From: Streptomyces cyaneofuscatus
GTDB lineage: Bacteria; Actinomycetota; Actinomycetes; Streptomycetales; Streptomycetaceae
Reading direction: 5' to 3'
NCBI RefSeq assembly: GCF_000718135.1
Contig: NZ_JOEM01000006.1
Coordinates: 62,001 to 126,000, forward strand
Length of the DNA: 64,000 nucleotides
The translations under genes were made by a program, and so were the position numbers. Every line of letters starts with the position of its first letter. Within the stretch, counting starts at the first letter, position 1. The notes under the pieces are model-generated. The model was not told the DNA's origin. It ran no database searches and saw only the letters and a list, made by a program, of their open reading frames with translations. This document shows, piece by piece, positions 34,339-42,466 of this stretch.

Positions 34339-36894
34339 CTACTCGCGCATCCCCGCCAGTTCGACCGGCCGGGTGCGCAGCGCGAACGCGGCGGGCACCA
34401 CGGCGGACACGGCCGCCACGACGGCCGCGGCCGCGATGACGGCTCCGGTCGTCCCCCACGGAACGACGACCCCCGACCGGACGCCCAGCAGCGCCAGCGC
34501 TCCCCACACCCCCGCCAGGTTCACGGCGGCGACCCCGGCGCCGATCACCGCCCCGACGGTCACCACGGCCACGGCCTCCGCCGTGACGAGCCGCAACACC
34601 TGCGGGACGGAGGCCCCGGTGAGGCGGAGCACCGCGAGGTCGCGGACCCGGTCGGTGGTGGCCGTCACCAGCGTGTTGGCCAGGGCGATCCCCGTACAGA
34701 GGAGGGCCATGGAGAGGATGAGCCACAGTCCGGCACGGGTGCTGTCGCTCGTCCCGGGGGCGGCAGCCGCGGCCCACTCCGCCCCGGTCAGCACCCGTAT
34801 GCCGGTGCCCTCCGCCTCGGCGGCCGTACGCAGTGCGGCGGCGACAGCGCCGGGGTCGGCGGCCTCCGCGACCGCCACGTCGATACGGTCGGCCCCGGCC
34901 CCTCCGGCGTTGCGGGCGGTGACGTAGACGCCGTTGCCGCCGGTGCCGGTGGCGAGGACGGCGGCGATGCGCAGGGACACCTCGCGGCCGTCGCCGAGCC
35001 AGACGGTGACCCGTTCGCCGACCGTCGTGGTCAGCCACTCCTCGTTGACGACGATGCTGTCGTCGTCGAGGTCGGTGAGGCGCCCGGCCACCACGGGCGG
35101 CGCGGCGACGGCGGTGAGGCGGGCGGGGTCGACCGCGCGGGCCTCGGAGGTGACCAGGGCGGTGCCCTCTTCGAGCACGGTGACGGCGGTGGGCCGTGAG
35201 ACGCCGGCCACGGCGCCTTCGACGGCCCGGACCCGCTCGACGAAGAACGGCGGGAGCGTGCGGCCCTCGGCTCCCGGGACGACCACGAGGTCGGCGGTCG
35301 TGGCGGTGCGCACCTCGGTGGCCTTCGCCTCGGCGAGGGTGGCCACCGTGCCCAGCAGCGAGGCGGTGAGGGCGACGGTGATGACGACGGGGGCGGCGAC
35401 GGCGGCGGTGCGGCGCACCCCGGCGGAGGCGTTCTCCCGGGCGAGTACGCCGGTGGCGCCGGGCAGCCGGGCGGGCAGCCAGGTCAGCGCCCGGACCAAC
35501 GGCCCGGCGAGCACCGGCGCGAGGAGGGCGACGCCGACGATGAGCAGCAGCGGCCGGGTGATGTAGGCCTTGCGCCCCAGGGCGTCGCCGGGGTCGAGCA
35601 CCAGCGCCGTGACCAGCAGCCCCGCGCCGGTCAGCAGCACGAGGGCGGCCAGGATCCAGCGGCTCACCGGCATGGTCCGGCTGTCGACGGCCGCCTCGCG
35701 CAGCACCTCGGTCGGGGCGGTCCGCCCGGCCCGGAAGGAGGCGGCGAGCGCCCCGGCCGTCGCGACGCCCACCCCGGTCCAGAACGCGATGTGCAGCGGC
35801 CAGGTCTGTTCCCCGATCGCGAACCACGCCGGGGCCAGGCCCGCGTCGACCAGCCGGGCGGCCAGCAGGGGAGCCCCGGTGGCCCCTAGCCACCACCCCG
35901 TAGCGGAGGCGAGGACCCCGACGACCGCCGCTTCGGCGACGACGGTCCACCGGATCTGGCCGGGCGTGGCGCCCGCCGTGCGCAGCAGCCCGAACTCGCG
36001 CCTGCGCTGGGCGACGGCGAACGAGAACGTCGAGGCCACCACGGAGACCGAGACGAACAGCGTGATACCCGCCGCGGTCCCCAGCAGGGCGTTGACCGAG
36101 ACGAGGGCCTCCGCGTCGTGGTCCGGGCCCGGGTCGGCGCGGCGTCTCCCGTCGCCGGTGAGGACGTCCATGCCGCCGCCCGCACGGGCCACCACGTCCC
36201 GTACGGCGGTGGCGTCGGCGTGCACCACCAGGGCGTCGACGGCCGGGGAGATCCTGGCCGCCTCCTCGTCGCCGAGGAACACGGCGCTCTCGAAGCCCCG
36301 GTCCGCCACGGTGCCGACCACGGTCAGGGTGGTGGCGCCTGCGGGCGTGGTGGCCCGGACCCGGTCGCCGGTACGGAGGTGGCTGCCCGGCCCCGCGGTG
36401 ACGACGGCCTCGCCCGGGGCGGCCGGGGAGCGGCCGCTCGTCAGCCGGTACGGGGCGGCCGCGGCGACCGACCACGGGTGGCCGGTCCTCGGCTCGACGC
36501 CCTGGGTCCTCGGCCCGCTGCCCTGAGCCCTCGACGCACTGCCCTGACTCCTCGGATCGCCGTCCCGGCCGGTGGCGGCCAGGTCCACCGGGAAGGCCCG
36601 GTCCTCCACCGTCCTGCCGAGGGCGGCCAGTTCGGTGACGAGCGCGGGCGGCACCGGGGCGGTCCGGGCGAGCGGCCGGGTGCGGACACCGTTCGCCGTG
36701 CGGACGCGCAGCTGGTCGTCGGCCCGGACCACGACAGGGGCGGCGGCGAACCGTTGGGGGCCCTTGTCCGGGGCGCTGAAGGTGGCCGCGAGGGCCAGTC
36801 CGGTGGCGGCGATCAGGCCGACGCCCAGGGCGAGGGCCACGAAGGAGCCGACGAAGGTGACCCACCGGGTCCGTACGCCGTGCAGGGCGAGCAT
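34339..36894 (-). CDS. ABC transporter permease, FtsX/MacB type
   Basis: An 851-residue membrane subunit with two FtsX-type repeats. It has an N-terminal helix, a long extracellular domain, three helices (AAGITLFVSVSVVASTFSF, AVVGVLASATGWWLG), a middle helix block, a second extracellular domain and three final helices. The intracellular RRREFGLLRTAGATPGQIR motif typical of MacB-type permeases is present. The extracellular part holds a short repeat (SQGSASRAQGSGPRTQG). The start at 36894 shares one base with the ATPase stop (TGATG), so the two are coupled; the larger frame to 37737 is not one gene. The substrate is unknown. Confidence 0.9.
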   Translation of the reverse strand: MLALHGVRTRWVTFVGSFVALALGVGLIAATGLALAATFSAPDKGPQRFAAAPVVVRADDQLRVRTANGVRTRPLARTAPVPPALVTELAALGRTVEDRAFPVDLAATGRDGDPRSQGSASRAQGSGPRTQGVEPRTGHPWSVAAAAPYRLTSGRSPAAPGEAVVTAGPGSHLRTGDRVRATTPAGATTLTVVGTVADRGFESAVFLGDEEAARISPAVDALVVHADATAVRDVVARAGGGMDVLTGDGRRRADPGPDHDAEALVSVNALLGTAAGITLFVSVSVVASTFSFAVAQRRREFGLLRTAGATPGQIRWTVVAEAAVVGVLASATGWWLGATGAPLLAARLVDAGLAPAWFAIGEQTWPLHIAFWTGVGVATAGALAASFRAGRTAPTEVLREAAVDSRTMPVSRWILAALVLLTGAGLLVTALVLDPGDALGRKAYITRPLLLIVGVALLAPVLAGPLVRALTWLPARLPGATGVLARENASAGVRRTAAVAAPVVITVALTASLLGTVATLAEAKATEVRTATTADLVVVPGAEGRTLPPFFVERVRAVEGAVAGVSRPTAVTVLEEGTALVTSEARAVDPARLTAVAAPPVVAGRLTDLDDDSIVVNEEWLTTTVGERVTVWLGDGREVSLRIAAVLATGTGGNGVYVTARNAGGAGADRIDVAVAEAADPGAVAAALRTAAEAEGTGIRVLTGAEWAAAAAPGTSDSTRAGLWLILSMALLCTGIALANTLVTATTDRVRDLAVLRLTGASVPQVLRLVTAEAVAVVTVGAVIGAGVAAVNLAGVWGALALLGVRSGVVVPWGTTGAVIAAAAVVAAVSAVVPAAFALRTRPVELAGMRE

Positions 36895-37703
36895 CAGCAC
36901 GGGGCCACCTCCGCACGCACCGGAGCCTCCGCACCCGCCGCAGCCTCCGCACGCACCGGAGCGGGCGATGCCCGCACGGTCCGGTCGGCGCGGGCCATCC
37001 GGGCGGCCACCTGCTCCGCCGACGGCGCGTACAGCTCGTCGACGATCCGGCCGTCCGCCAGGACCAGCACCCGGTCGGCGAAGGACGCCGCGACCGGGTC
37101 GTGCGTCACCATGATCACGGTCCGGCCGTCGTCCACCATCGAGCGGAGCAGCCCGAGCACCCCGCGCCCGGTCGTGGAGTCCAGGGCGCCGGTCGGCTCG
37201 TCGCCGAAGAGCACCTCGGGCCGGGTCACCAGGGCGCGGGCCAGGGCCACCCGTTGCTGCTGGCCGCCGGAGAGTTCGCCGGGCCGGTGCCGGGCCCTCT
37301 CCCGCAGCCCCACCTGCTCCAGCGCCTCCAGCACCTGGGCCCGGTCCGGTCTGCGGCCCGCCAGCCGCAGCGGCAGGGCCACGTTCTGTGCGGCGGTCAG
37401 GGAGGGCAGCAGGTTGAAGGCCTGGAAGACGAAGCCGATCCGCCCCCTGCGCAGCCGGGTCAGCCGCTTCTCGCTGAGCCCGGTCAGCTCGGTGTCGCCC
37501 AGGAACACCTGGCCGGCGGTGGGCCGGTCGAGGCCGGCCGTGCAGTGGAGGAGGGTCGACTTGCCGGAGCCGGACGGGCCCATGACGGCGGTGAAGGTGG
37601 ACCGGGGGATGTCCAGATCGACCTTGTCGAGGGCTTTCACCTCGCCGCCTGCGCGGCCGTAGGAGCGGGTGACGGAGCGGAGCCGGACGGCTGATTCGTT
37701 CAT
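36894..37703 (-). CDS. ABC transporter ATP-binding protein, MacB/LolD type
   Basis: ATPase partner of the permease. Walker A is GPSGSGKSTLL, the Q-loop is FVFQAFNLLPSLTAAQNV, the signature is LSGGQQQRVALARAL and Walker B ends LFGDEPTGALD, followed by VTHDPVAASF. The C-terminus has a short Ala/Glu/Pro repeat (EAAAGAEAPVRAE). It is divergent from the histidine kinase gene, so the two-component system probably controls it, as is common for this pairing in Streptomyces. Confidence 0.93.
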   Translation of the reverse strand: MNESAVRLRSVTRSYGRAGGEVKALDKVDLDIPRSTFTAVMGPSGSGKSTLLHCTAGLDRPTAGQVFLGDTELTGLSEKRLTRLRRGRIGFVFQAFNLLPSLTAAQNVALPLRLAGRRPDRAQVLEALEQVGLRERARHRPGELSGGQQQRVALARALVTRPEVLFGDEPTGALDSTTGRGVLGLLRSMVDDGRTVIMVTHDPVAASFADRVLVLADGRIVDELYAPSAEQVAARMARADRTVRASPAPVRAEAAAGAEAPVRAEVAPC

Positions 37704-37761
37704 GCCGTCCAGTCAACTCGGGCCGGGCGGGCGGCACATCACAGCGGGCTGGTGTCCTGAT

Positions 37762-37779
37762 GGTGGAGCTACCTCCACC
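37762..37779. promoter_or_regulatory. Inverted repeat between the ABC and two-component genes
   Basis: GGTGGAG (37762-37768), CTAC, CTCCACC (37773-37779): perfect 7-bp arms in the middle of the 157-bp divergent region. It is a candidate site for the NarL/LuxR-type response regulator. Confidence 0.55.
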
Positions 37780-37847
37780 CCCGGCCTACGGATACCGGCA
37801 GGTCAGAAGGGGGGCGGAGGGGATGGTCGGCGGGCGGTGGCGTCTCG

Positions 37848-37853
37848 TAGCGT
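37848..37853 (+). promoter_or_regulatory. Candidate -10 box (TAGCGT), leaderless start
   Basis: TAGCGT ends 7 nt before the ATG at 37861 without an intervening ribosome binding site. Confidence 0.35.
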
Positions 37854-37860
37854 TTCCGGC

Positions 37861-37920
37861 ATGCATTCATCCGGCATGCACTCGCCCGGCATGCGCCCGT
37901 CCGGCATGCACTCATCGGGC
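37861..37920 (+). repeat. 15-bp tandem repeat with a start codon in each unit
   Basis: Four units of an ATG-CAC-TCx-CCGGC type encode MHSSG-MHSPG-MRPSG-MHSSG. Each unit begins with ATG in the same frame, so changes in copy number would not disrupt the gene. Confidence 0.85.
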
Positions 37921-39288
37921 CTCTGGCGACCGCTCCGGCGGCGTGACTACGTGATCAGCGCCCGCCCGTGGCGCGCCGCGCTCTATCTGCTGACCAGTGT
38001 GCCGCTCGGTGCCGCCACGCTGCTCACGCTGGTGCTGCTGGCCGTCGCGGGCAGCGCGCTCGCGGTGGTCCTGGTCGGGCTGCCGCTGCTGCTCGTCCTG
38101 GCCCTCTCCGGTATACCGCTGGCCTCGCTGGAGCGGCGCAGGCTGCGGCTGGTCGACAGCACCCCGCTCGCGGACCCGCACCGCGAACCGCCGGGCACGG
38201 GGCTCGCCGCCTGGCTGCGCACCCGTCTCCAGGAGCGTTCCACCTGGCGGGAGTTGGGGTACGCACTCCTCTTCGCGACGGTCCTGTGGCCGCTGGAGGC
38301 CTTGGCCGTCGGGGCGATGCTCCTAGTCTGCGGCGGGCTGATGACCACGCCGGCCGTGATGGCGGCGGGCGGCGACGGGGAGGCGAAGGTCCTCAAGCTC
38401 TGGATCGCCGACTCCTACCCGGAGGCGTTCGCCGTGCTGGCGGCCGGGGTGCTGCTGCTGCCGGTGCTGGCGTACCCGCTGGGCGCGCTGGCCGCGGGGC
38501 GCGCCGTGCTGACCCGGCAGCTCCTCTCCGTACCGGAGTCCGGGGCCGACTCCCGTCTCCAGGAGCTGGACCGGTCCCGGATGCGGCTGGTGGACGCGTT
38601 CGAGGCGGAGCGGCGGCGGATCGAGCGGGACCTGCACGACGGGGCGCAGCAGCGGCTGGTCGCGCTCTCCATGACGCTGGGCCTGGCCCGGCTGGAGGGT
38701 CCCGCCGAGCCGCTGGGCGGGCTGCTGGCCAAGGCGCAGGGGGAGGCCGATGTCGCGCTGGTGGAGATACGGGAGCTGATCCGGGGCATCCATCCCCAGG
38801 TCCTCACCGACCGGGGGCTCCCGGCGGCGGTCGAGGACATCGCGGACCGCTCTCCCATACCCGTGGATGTCCGGCTCGACGTGCCGGGCCGGCTGCTCGA
38901 AGCCGTCGAGAGCGGGGTCTACTTCGCGATCAGCGAGGCCCTGGCGAACGTGGCGAAGCACAGCGGTGCGACCCGGGCGAGCGTGCGGGGCGGCGTCGCC
39001 TTCGGGCGGCTGGCGGTGGAGGTCGAGGACGACGGGCAGGGGGGCGCGCGGCTGGCGGCGGACGGCGGGGAGGCCGGGGCAGCGGACGGCGGGGAGGCCG
39101 GGGCGGCGGACGGCGGGGCCGGTGGCAGTACAGGCACAGTCGGCGGGGCCCGCGTCGGTACAGGCCTTCAAGGGGTCGCCGACCGTCTCTCGGTGCTCGG
39201 CGGCTCCCTGCTACTGTCCAGTCCGCCCGGAGGACCGACGGTGTTCCGGCTGGAGGTCCCCTGCCCGCCCGCCCGATCGAGGACCTGA
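37861..39288 (+). CDS. Two-component sensor histidine kinase (HisKA_3/NarX-like)
   Basis: A 475-residue kinase. Membrane helices lie in two groups (LYLLTSVPLGAATLLTLVLL and following; about 135-225), a 'putative sensor' type layout. The phosphoacceptor is the His in ERDLHDGAQQRLVAL, and the ATPase domain has EALANVAKHS and GTGLQGVADRL. An Ala/Gly/Asp/Glu repeat is inserted in the ATP-binding domain. The N-terminus is a 15-bp repeat with four in-frame ATGs (37861, 37876, 37891, 37906), so the exact start is uncertain. The response regulator gene overlaps by one base. Confidence 0.9.
   Translation: MHSSGMHSPGMRPSGMHSSGLWRPLRRRDYVISARPWRAALYLLTSVPLGAATLLTLVLLAVAGSALAVVLVGLPLLLVLALSGIPLASLERRRLRLVDSTPLADPHREPPGTGLAAWLRTRLQERSTWRELGYALLFATVLWPLEALAVGAMLLVCGGLMTTPAVMAAGGDGEAKVLKLWIADSYPEAFAVLAAGVLLLPVLAYPLGALAAGRAVLTRQLLSVPESGADSRLQELDRSRMRLVDAFEAERRRIERDLHDGAQQRLVALSMTLGLARLEGPAEPLGGLLAKAQGEADVALVEIRELIRGIHPQVLTDRGLPAAVEDIADRSPIPVDVRLDVPGRLLEAVESGVYFAISEALANVAKHSGATRASVRGGVAFGRLAVEVEDDGQGGARLAADGGEAGAADGGEAGAADGGAGGSTGTVGGARVGTGLQGVADRLSVLGGSLLLSSPPGGPTVFRLEVPCPPARSRT
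39058..39122 (+). repeat. 24-bp coding repeat in the kinase ATP-binding domain
   Basis: Two full 24-bp units and a partial third encode a repeated ADGGEAGA-type sequence in the region between the conserved ATP-binding boxes. Confidence 0.8.
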
Positions 39289-39932
39289 TGCTGCGCGTCG
39301 TACTGGCCGAGGACAGCGTGCTTCTGCGCGAGGGCCTCATCGGCCTCCTGGAGCGGTTCGGCCACCACGTCGTCGCCGGGGTGGGCACCGCGGGCGAGCT
39401 GACGGCGGCGGTCCTGGAGCACCGCCCGGACATCGTGGTGACCGACGTCCGGATGCCCCCGGGCTTCTCCGACGAGGGCCTGCAGGCCGCGGTCGAGCTG
39501 CGCGAACGGCTGCCCGGGCTGCCGGTCCTGGTGCTCAGCCAGTACGTCCAGCGTGCCTACGCCGAGGACCTGCTCGACTCCTGCGACGGTACGGGGGTGG
39601 GCTACCTGCTCAAGGAGCGCATCGGCCATGTCGAGGAGTTCGTCGGCGCGCTGGACCGGGTCGCGCGCGGGGACACGGTGGTCGACCCCGAGGTCGTACG
39701 GCAGCTGATCCGGCACCGCCGCGACCCGCTGGCCCGGCTGACGGCCCGCGAGCAGGAGGTGCTGGCCCTGATGGCGGAGGGCCGGTCCAACGCGGCCGTC
39801 GCCGCCGCGCTCTCCGTGGGCGAGGGAACGGTCAGCAAGCACTTCGGCTCGATCCTCACCAAGCTCGACCTCTCCGTCTCCGACGACACCAACCGCCGGG
39901 TGCTGGCGGTCCTGGCGTACCTGCGCGGCTGA
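39288..39932 (+). CDS. NarL/LuxR family response regulator
   Basis: A 214-residue regulator. The receiver domain has acidic residues in LAEDSVLLREG, the phosphorylatable Asp in IVVTDVRMPPG, and Lys in YLLKERIG. The C-terminal helix-turn-helix is LTAREQEVLALMAEGRSN followed by SVGEGTVSKHF. It overlaps the kinase stop codon by one base (TGATG). The likely target is the divergent MacB-type ABC operon through the palindrome at 37762. Confidence 0.93.
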   Translation: MLRVVLAEDSVLLREGLIGLLERFGHHVVAGVGTAGELTAAVLEHRPDIVVTDVRMPPGFSDEGLQAAVELRERLPGLPVLVLSQYVQRAYAEDLLDSCDGTGVGYLLKERIGHVEEFVGALDRVARGDTVVDPEVVRQLIRHRRDPLARLTAREQEVLALMAEGRSNAAVAAALSVGEGTVSKHFGSILTKLDLSVSDDTNRRVLAVLAYLRG

Positions 39933-39991
39933 GAAACCCTTTCCGCTCCATCCGCCGCCCCCTCCCCCGACGCACACGCAGCGGCATGCGC

Positions 39992-40021
39992 TTGACAGGC
40001 ATTCCCTCGGAACACCATGAT
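39992..40021 (+). promoter_or_regulatory. Promoter of the ABC/GntR operon
   Basis: TTGACA at 39992-39997 is a perfect -35 box; 18 bp on is CATGAT (40016-40021), a 4-of-6 -10 match. The -10 box overlaps the left arm of the GntR-type palindrome, which would suit repression. Confidence 0.55.
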
Positions 40022-40044
40022 TCCATTAATTGACTAATGGAATC
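40019..40044. promoter_or_regulatory. GntR operator palindrome
   Basis: GATTCCATTA (40019-40028), ATTGAC, TAATGGAATC (40035-40044): perfect 10-bp arms in an AT-rich island 13 bp before the first gene. It is probably bound by the YtrA-type GntR protein encoded at the end of the operon. Confidence 0.75.
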
Positions 40045-40056
40045 GAGGCGAGGCGC

Positions 40057-41001
40057 GTGGCAGACACGAGCACTCCGAACGGAACCGCGGGCAGCTGGGC
40101 CCTGGAAGCCCGCGGACTGGGCAAGCGCTACTTCCGCGGCTGGGCGCTGCGCGACTGCTCCTTCCGCATCCCGGCCGGACGCATCTGCGGACTGGTCGGA
40201 CCGAACGGCGCCGGCAAGAGCACCCTGCTGGGCCTGGCGACCCGTCAGGTGCAGCGCACCACCGGCGAGTTGCGGGTCTTCGGCACCCCCGTCGACGACC
40301 CCGCCGTGTTGCCCAGGTTCGCCTTCCTCGGCCAGGAGAAGCCGCTGTTCAAGCGGTTCACCGTGGCCGACACCCTGCGGATGGGCGCCGAGCTCAACCC
40401 CGGCTGGGACGCGGCGGCGGCCGAGCGGATCGTGCGCTCCGGCAACGTGCCGGCGCACGCCCGGATCGGCACGCTCTCCGGCGGCCAGCGCACCCGCGTC
40501 GCCTTCGCGCTCGCCTTCGGCAAGCGCCCCGACCTGCTGCTCCTCGACGAGCCGATGTCGGACCTCGACCCGCTGGCCCGCGACGAGATGAGCACGCTGC
40601 TGATGGCGGAGGCCGTCGAGCGCGGCACCACGGTGGTGATGTCCTCCCACATGCTGACCGAGCTGGAGGACATGTGCGACTACCTCCTGGTCGTCGCGGA
40701 GGGCCGGATCCGCATGGCCGGGGACGCCGACGCACTCGTACCCGCCCACACCCTGGTGACGGGCGTGACCCGGGACGGCGCCCTGCCGGCCGGGCTGGAC
40801 CGGCACACCGTGGTCGAATCCCGCGTCCAGGGACGGCAGTTCCAGGCGATGATCCGGCCGAAGGGGCCGCTGTCCGCCGACTGGGAGAGCGTCGAACCCT
40901 CCCTGGAGGAAGTCCTGCTCGCCCATCTCCGCTCCCCGGACGCACCCTCGCTCTACACCCAGGGCGCCCGCGTCGACGCCGAAGGGACCCAGGCCGCATG
41001 A
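40057..41001 (+). CDS. ABC transporter ATP-binding protein (YtrB-like)
   Basis: A 314-residue ATPase with Walker A GPNGAGKSTLL, signature LSGGQRTRVAFALAFG, Walker B LLLLDEPMSDLD and the H-loop Ser-Ser-His (VVMSSHMLTELEDMCD). The GTG at 40057 follows GAGGCGAGG; the longer frame from 40030 begins inside the operator. It overlaps the permease gene by 4 nt (ATGA). In related ytr operons the transporter protects against cell-wall-active antibiotics, but here that is only a possibility. Confidence 0.9.
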   Translation: MADTSTPNGTAGSWALEARGLGKRYFRGWALRDCSFRIPAGRICGLVGPNGAGKSTLLGLATRQVQRTTGELRVFGTPVDDPAVLPRFAFLGQEKPLFKRFTVADTLRMGAELNPGWDAAAAERIVRSGNVPAHARIGTLSGGQRTRVAFALAFGKRPDLLLLDEPMSDLDPLARDEMSTLLMAEAVERGTTVVMSSHMLTELEDMCDYLLVVAEGRIRMAGDADALVPAHTLVTGVTRDGALPAGLDRHTVVESRVQGRQFQAMIRPKGPLSADWESVEPSLEEVLLAHLRSPDAPSLYTQGARVDAEGTQAA

Positions 41002-41975
41002 GCACCACCCCCACCCTCACCGAGACCCCCGCCGCACTCCGGCCCCGGCGCCGCCTGCTGCGCGGCCTGCCCTGGCTCGTCGTACGCCAGCACCGGACCG
41101 CGCTGGCCTGTGTCCTCGGCATCGCCGTGCTCGGCACGCTCTGGATCGTGTACCAGCGGTACGAGATGGTCCAGCTCCTCGACGCGCGCGGCTGGCCGGA
41201 GAAGGAGGTCCGGTACGCGGTCGACGACAGCCGCGGTTACAGCTACGTCCACTCCCTCCTCAACGCCCTTCCGCTGGTTCTCGCCGTCTTCGTCGGAGCC
41301 CCCCTCATCGCGGGCGACCGCGAGAGCGGCACCGCGCAGCTGGTCACCACCCAGTCCGTGACCCGCCGCCAGTGGCTGACCGCCAAGCTGGGCTTCGCCT
41401 ACGCCCTCGCCCTGGTCTGCGGCCTGATGCTCTCGGCCGCGTTCACCTGGTGGTGGCAGCCGCACCGCTCCCTCTTCTTCACCAAGTGGGTGGAGGGTCC
41501 GATCTTCGACAACACGGGGCCGGTCCTGCCCGCGCTGCTGCTCTTCATGACCGCCGCGGGCATCACCATCGGTGTCCTGCTGCGCCGGCTGGTGCCCGCC
41601 ATGGCGGTGGCGCTCGGCTTCACCGCCGTCTCCGCGTACGTCTGGGACGAGATCCGGATCCGGCTCGGCTCCACCCAGATGTTCACGTACCCGAAGGACA
41701 GCGACCTCCCGGCCCGCTTCGACGAGGCGTACGAGGTCGACCGCTGGGTCGGCAACGCGCAGGGGGAGCTCTTCGGCTGGGGCACCTGCGCCGAGGCCAC
41801 CGAGAAGGCGCAGAACGCGTGCATCAAGGAGCACGGGATCATCAACGACGTCATCGAGTACCTCGACTACGACCAGATGGCGGCGATGCAGTGGACCGCG
41901 GCAGGCCTCCTGCTCGCCGGGACGGCGCTCCTCACGGGGTTCGTCCTGTGGCGGGTCTCGCGCCGCCCGCTGTAG
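40998..41975 (+). CDS. ABC transporter permease of the YtrB-like system
   Basis: A 325-residue membrane protein with six predicted helices, beginning with MSTTPTLTETPAALRPRRR and a first helix at about residue 35. An extracellular loop of about 60 residues (GNAQGELFGWGTCAEA, with two Cys) lies before the last helix. ABC-2-like pattern ETGTAQL is replaced by ESGTAQLVTTQSVTR after the first loop. The upstream start is coupled to the ATPase gene. Confidence 0.85.
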   Translation: MSTTPTLTETPAALRPRRRLLRGLPWLVVRQHRTALACVLGIAVLGTLWIVYQRYEMVQLLDARGWPEKEVRYAVDDSRGYSYVHSLLNALPLVLAVFVGAPLIAGDRESGTAQLVTTQSVTRRQWLTAKLGFAYALALVCGLMLSAAFTWWWQPHRSLFFTKWVEGPIFDNTGPVLPALLLFMTAAGITIGVLLRRLVPAMAVALGFTAVSAYVWDEIRIRLGSTQMFTYPKDSDLPARFDEAYEVDRWVGNAQGELFGWGTCAEATEKAQNACIKEHGIINDVIEYLDYDQMAAMQWTAAGLLLAGTALLTGFVLWRVSRRPL

Positions 41976-42030
41976 GGGCCGTGCGCATCCCCTACGTAAA
42001 GTGTCGGCAAACGAGCGGAAGGTGAAGTCC

Positions 42031-42426
42031 GTGGTCGTGTTCCGCATCGACCGGCGCAGCGGGGTGGCGACGTACCTCCAGATCGTGCGCCAGGTCGAGC
42101 AGGCGCTGCGCATGGGGGCCCTGGAGGAGGGTGACCGGCTGCCCACCGCGGCCCAGGTCGCCGCCACGACCAAGGTCAACCCGAACACCACGCTCAAGGC
42201 CTACCGCGAGCTGGAGCGGGCGGGGCTGGCCGAGGTGCGGCAGGGGGCGGGCACGTTCATCACCCGTTCCCTCGCCCAGCCCCAGTCCGGCCCCGACTCG
42301 CCGCTCCGCGCGTCCCTGACCGCGTGGATGGACCAGGCACGCACGGAAGGGCTCACGGCCCAGGACGTGACGGCCCTGTTCCACTCGGCGTTCGAGACCG
42401 CGTACCCGGGCGAGGCGCCGGGCTGA
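42031..42426 (+). CDS. GntR family transcriptional regulator, YtrA subfamily
   Basis: A 131-residue winged-helix regulator with the GntR core QVEQALRMGALEEGDRLPT, AAQVAATTKVNPNTTLKAY and RELERAGLAEVRQGAGTFI, and a short C-terminal helix pair as in YtrA types. The GTG at 42031 has GAAGGTGA 5 nt upstream; GTGs at 42001 and 42022 are alternatives. It is the last gene of the operon and the likely ligand for the palindrome at 40019-40044. Its distance of 55 nt from the permease supports co-transcription. Confidence 0.9.
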   Translation: MVVFRIDRRSGVATYLQIVRQVEQALRMGALEEGDRLPTAAQVAATTKVNPNTTLKAYRELERAGLAEVRQGAGTFITRSLAQPQSGPDSPLRASLTAWMDQARTEGLTAQDVTALFHSAFETAYPGEAPG

Positions 42427-42466
42427 GGCGCCCTTCAGTGCCTCCAACGGCCTTTGCCGGCCGGTG

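Noticed and set aside
32621..36952. Minus-strand open frame of about 1443 codons
   Set aside because: Shadow frame crossing the sprC and ABC permease genes; Arg/Gly-rich translation with no domain.
34339..37737. Possible single ABC fusion of 1132 residues
   Set aside because: The first 281 codons are a frame-shifted copy of the ATPase gene. The ATPase reads in another frame and stops at 36894, where the permease starts.
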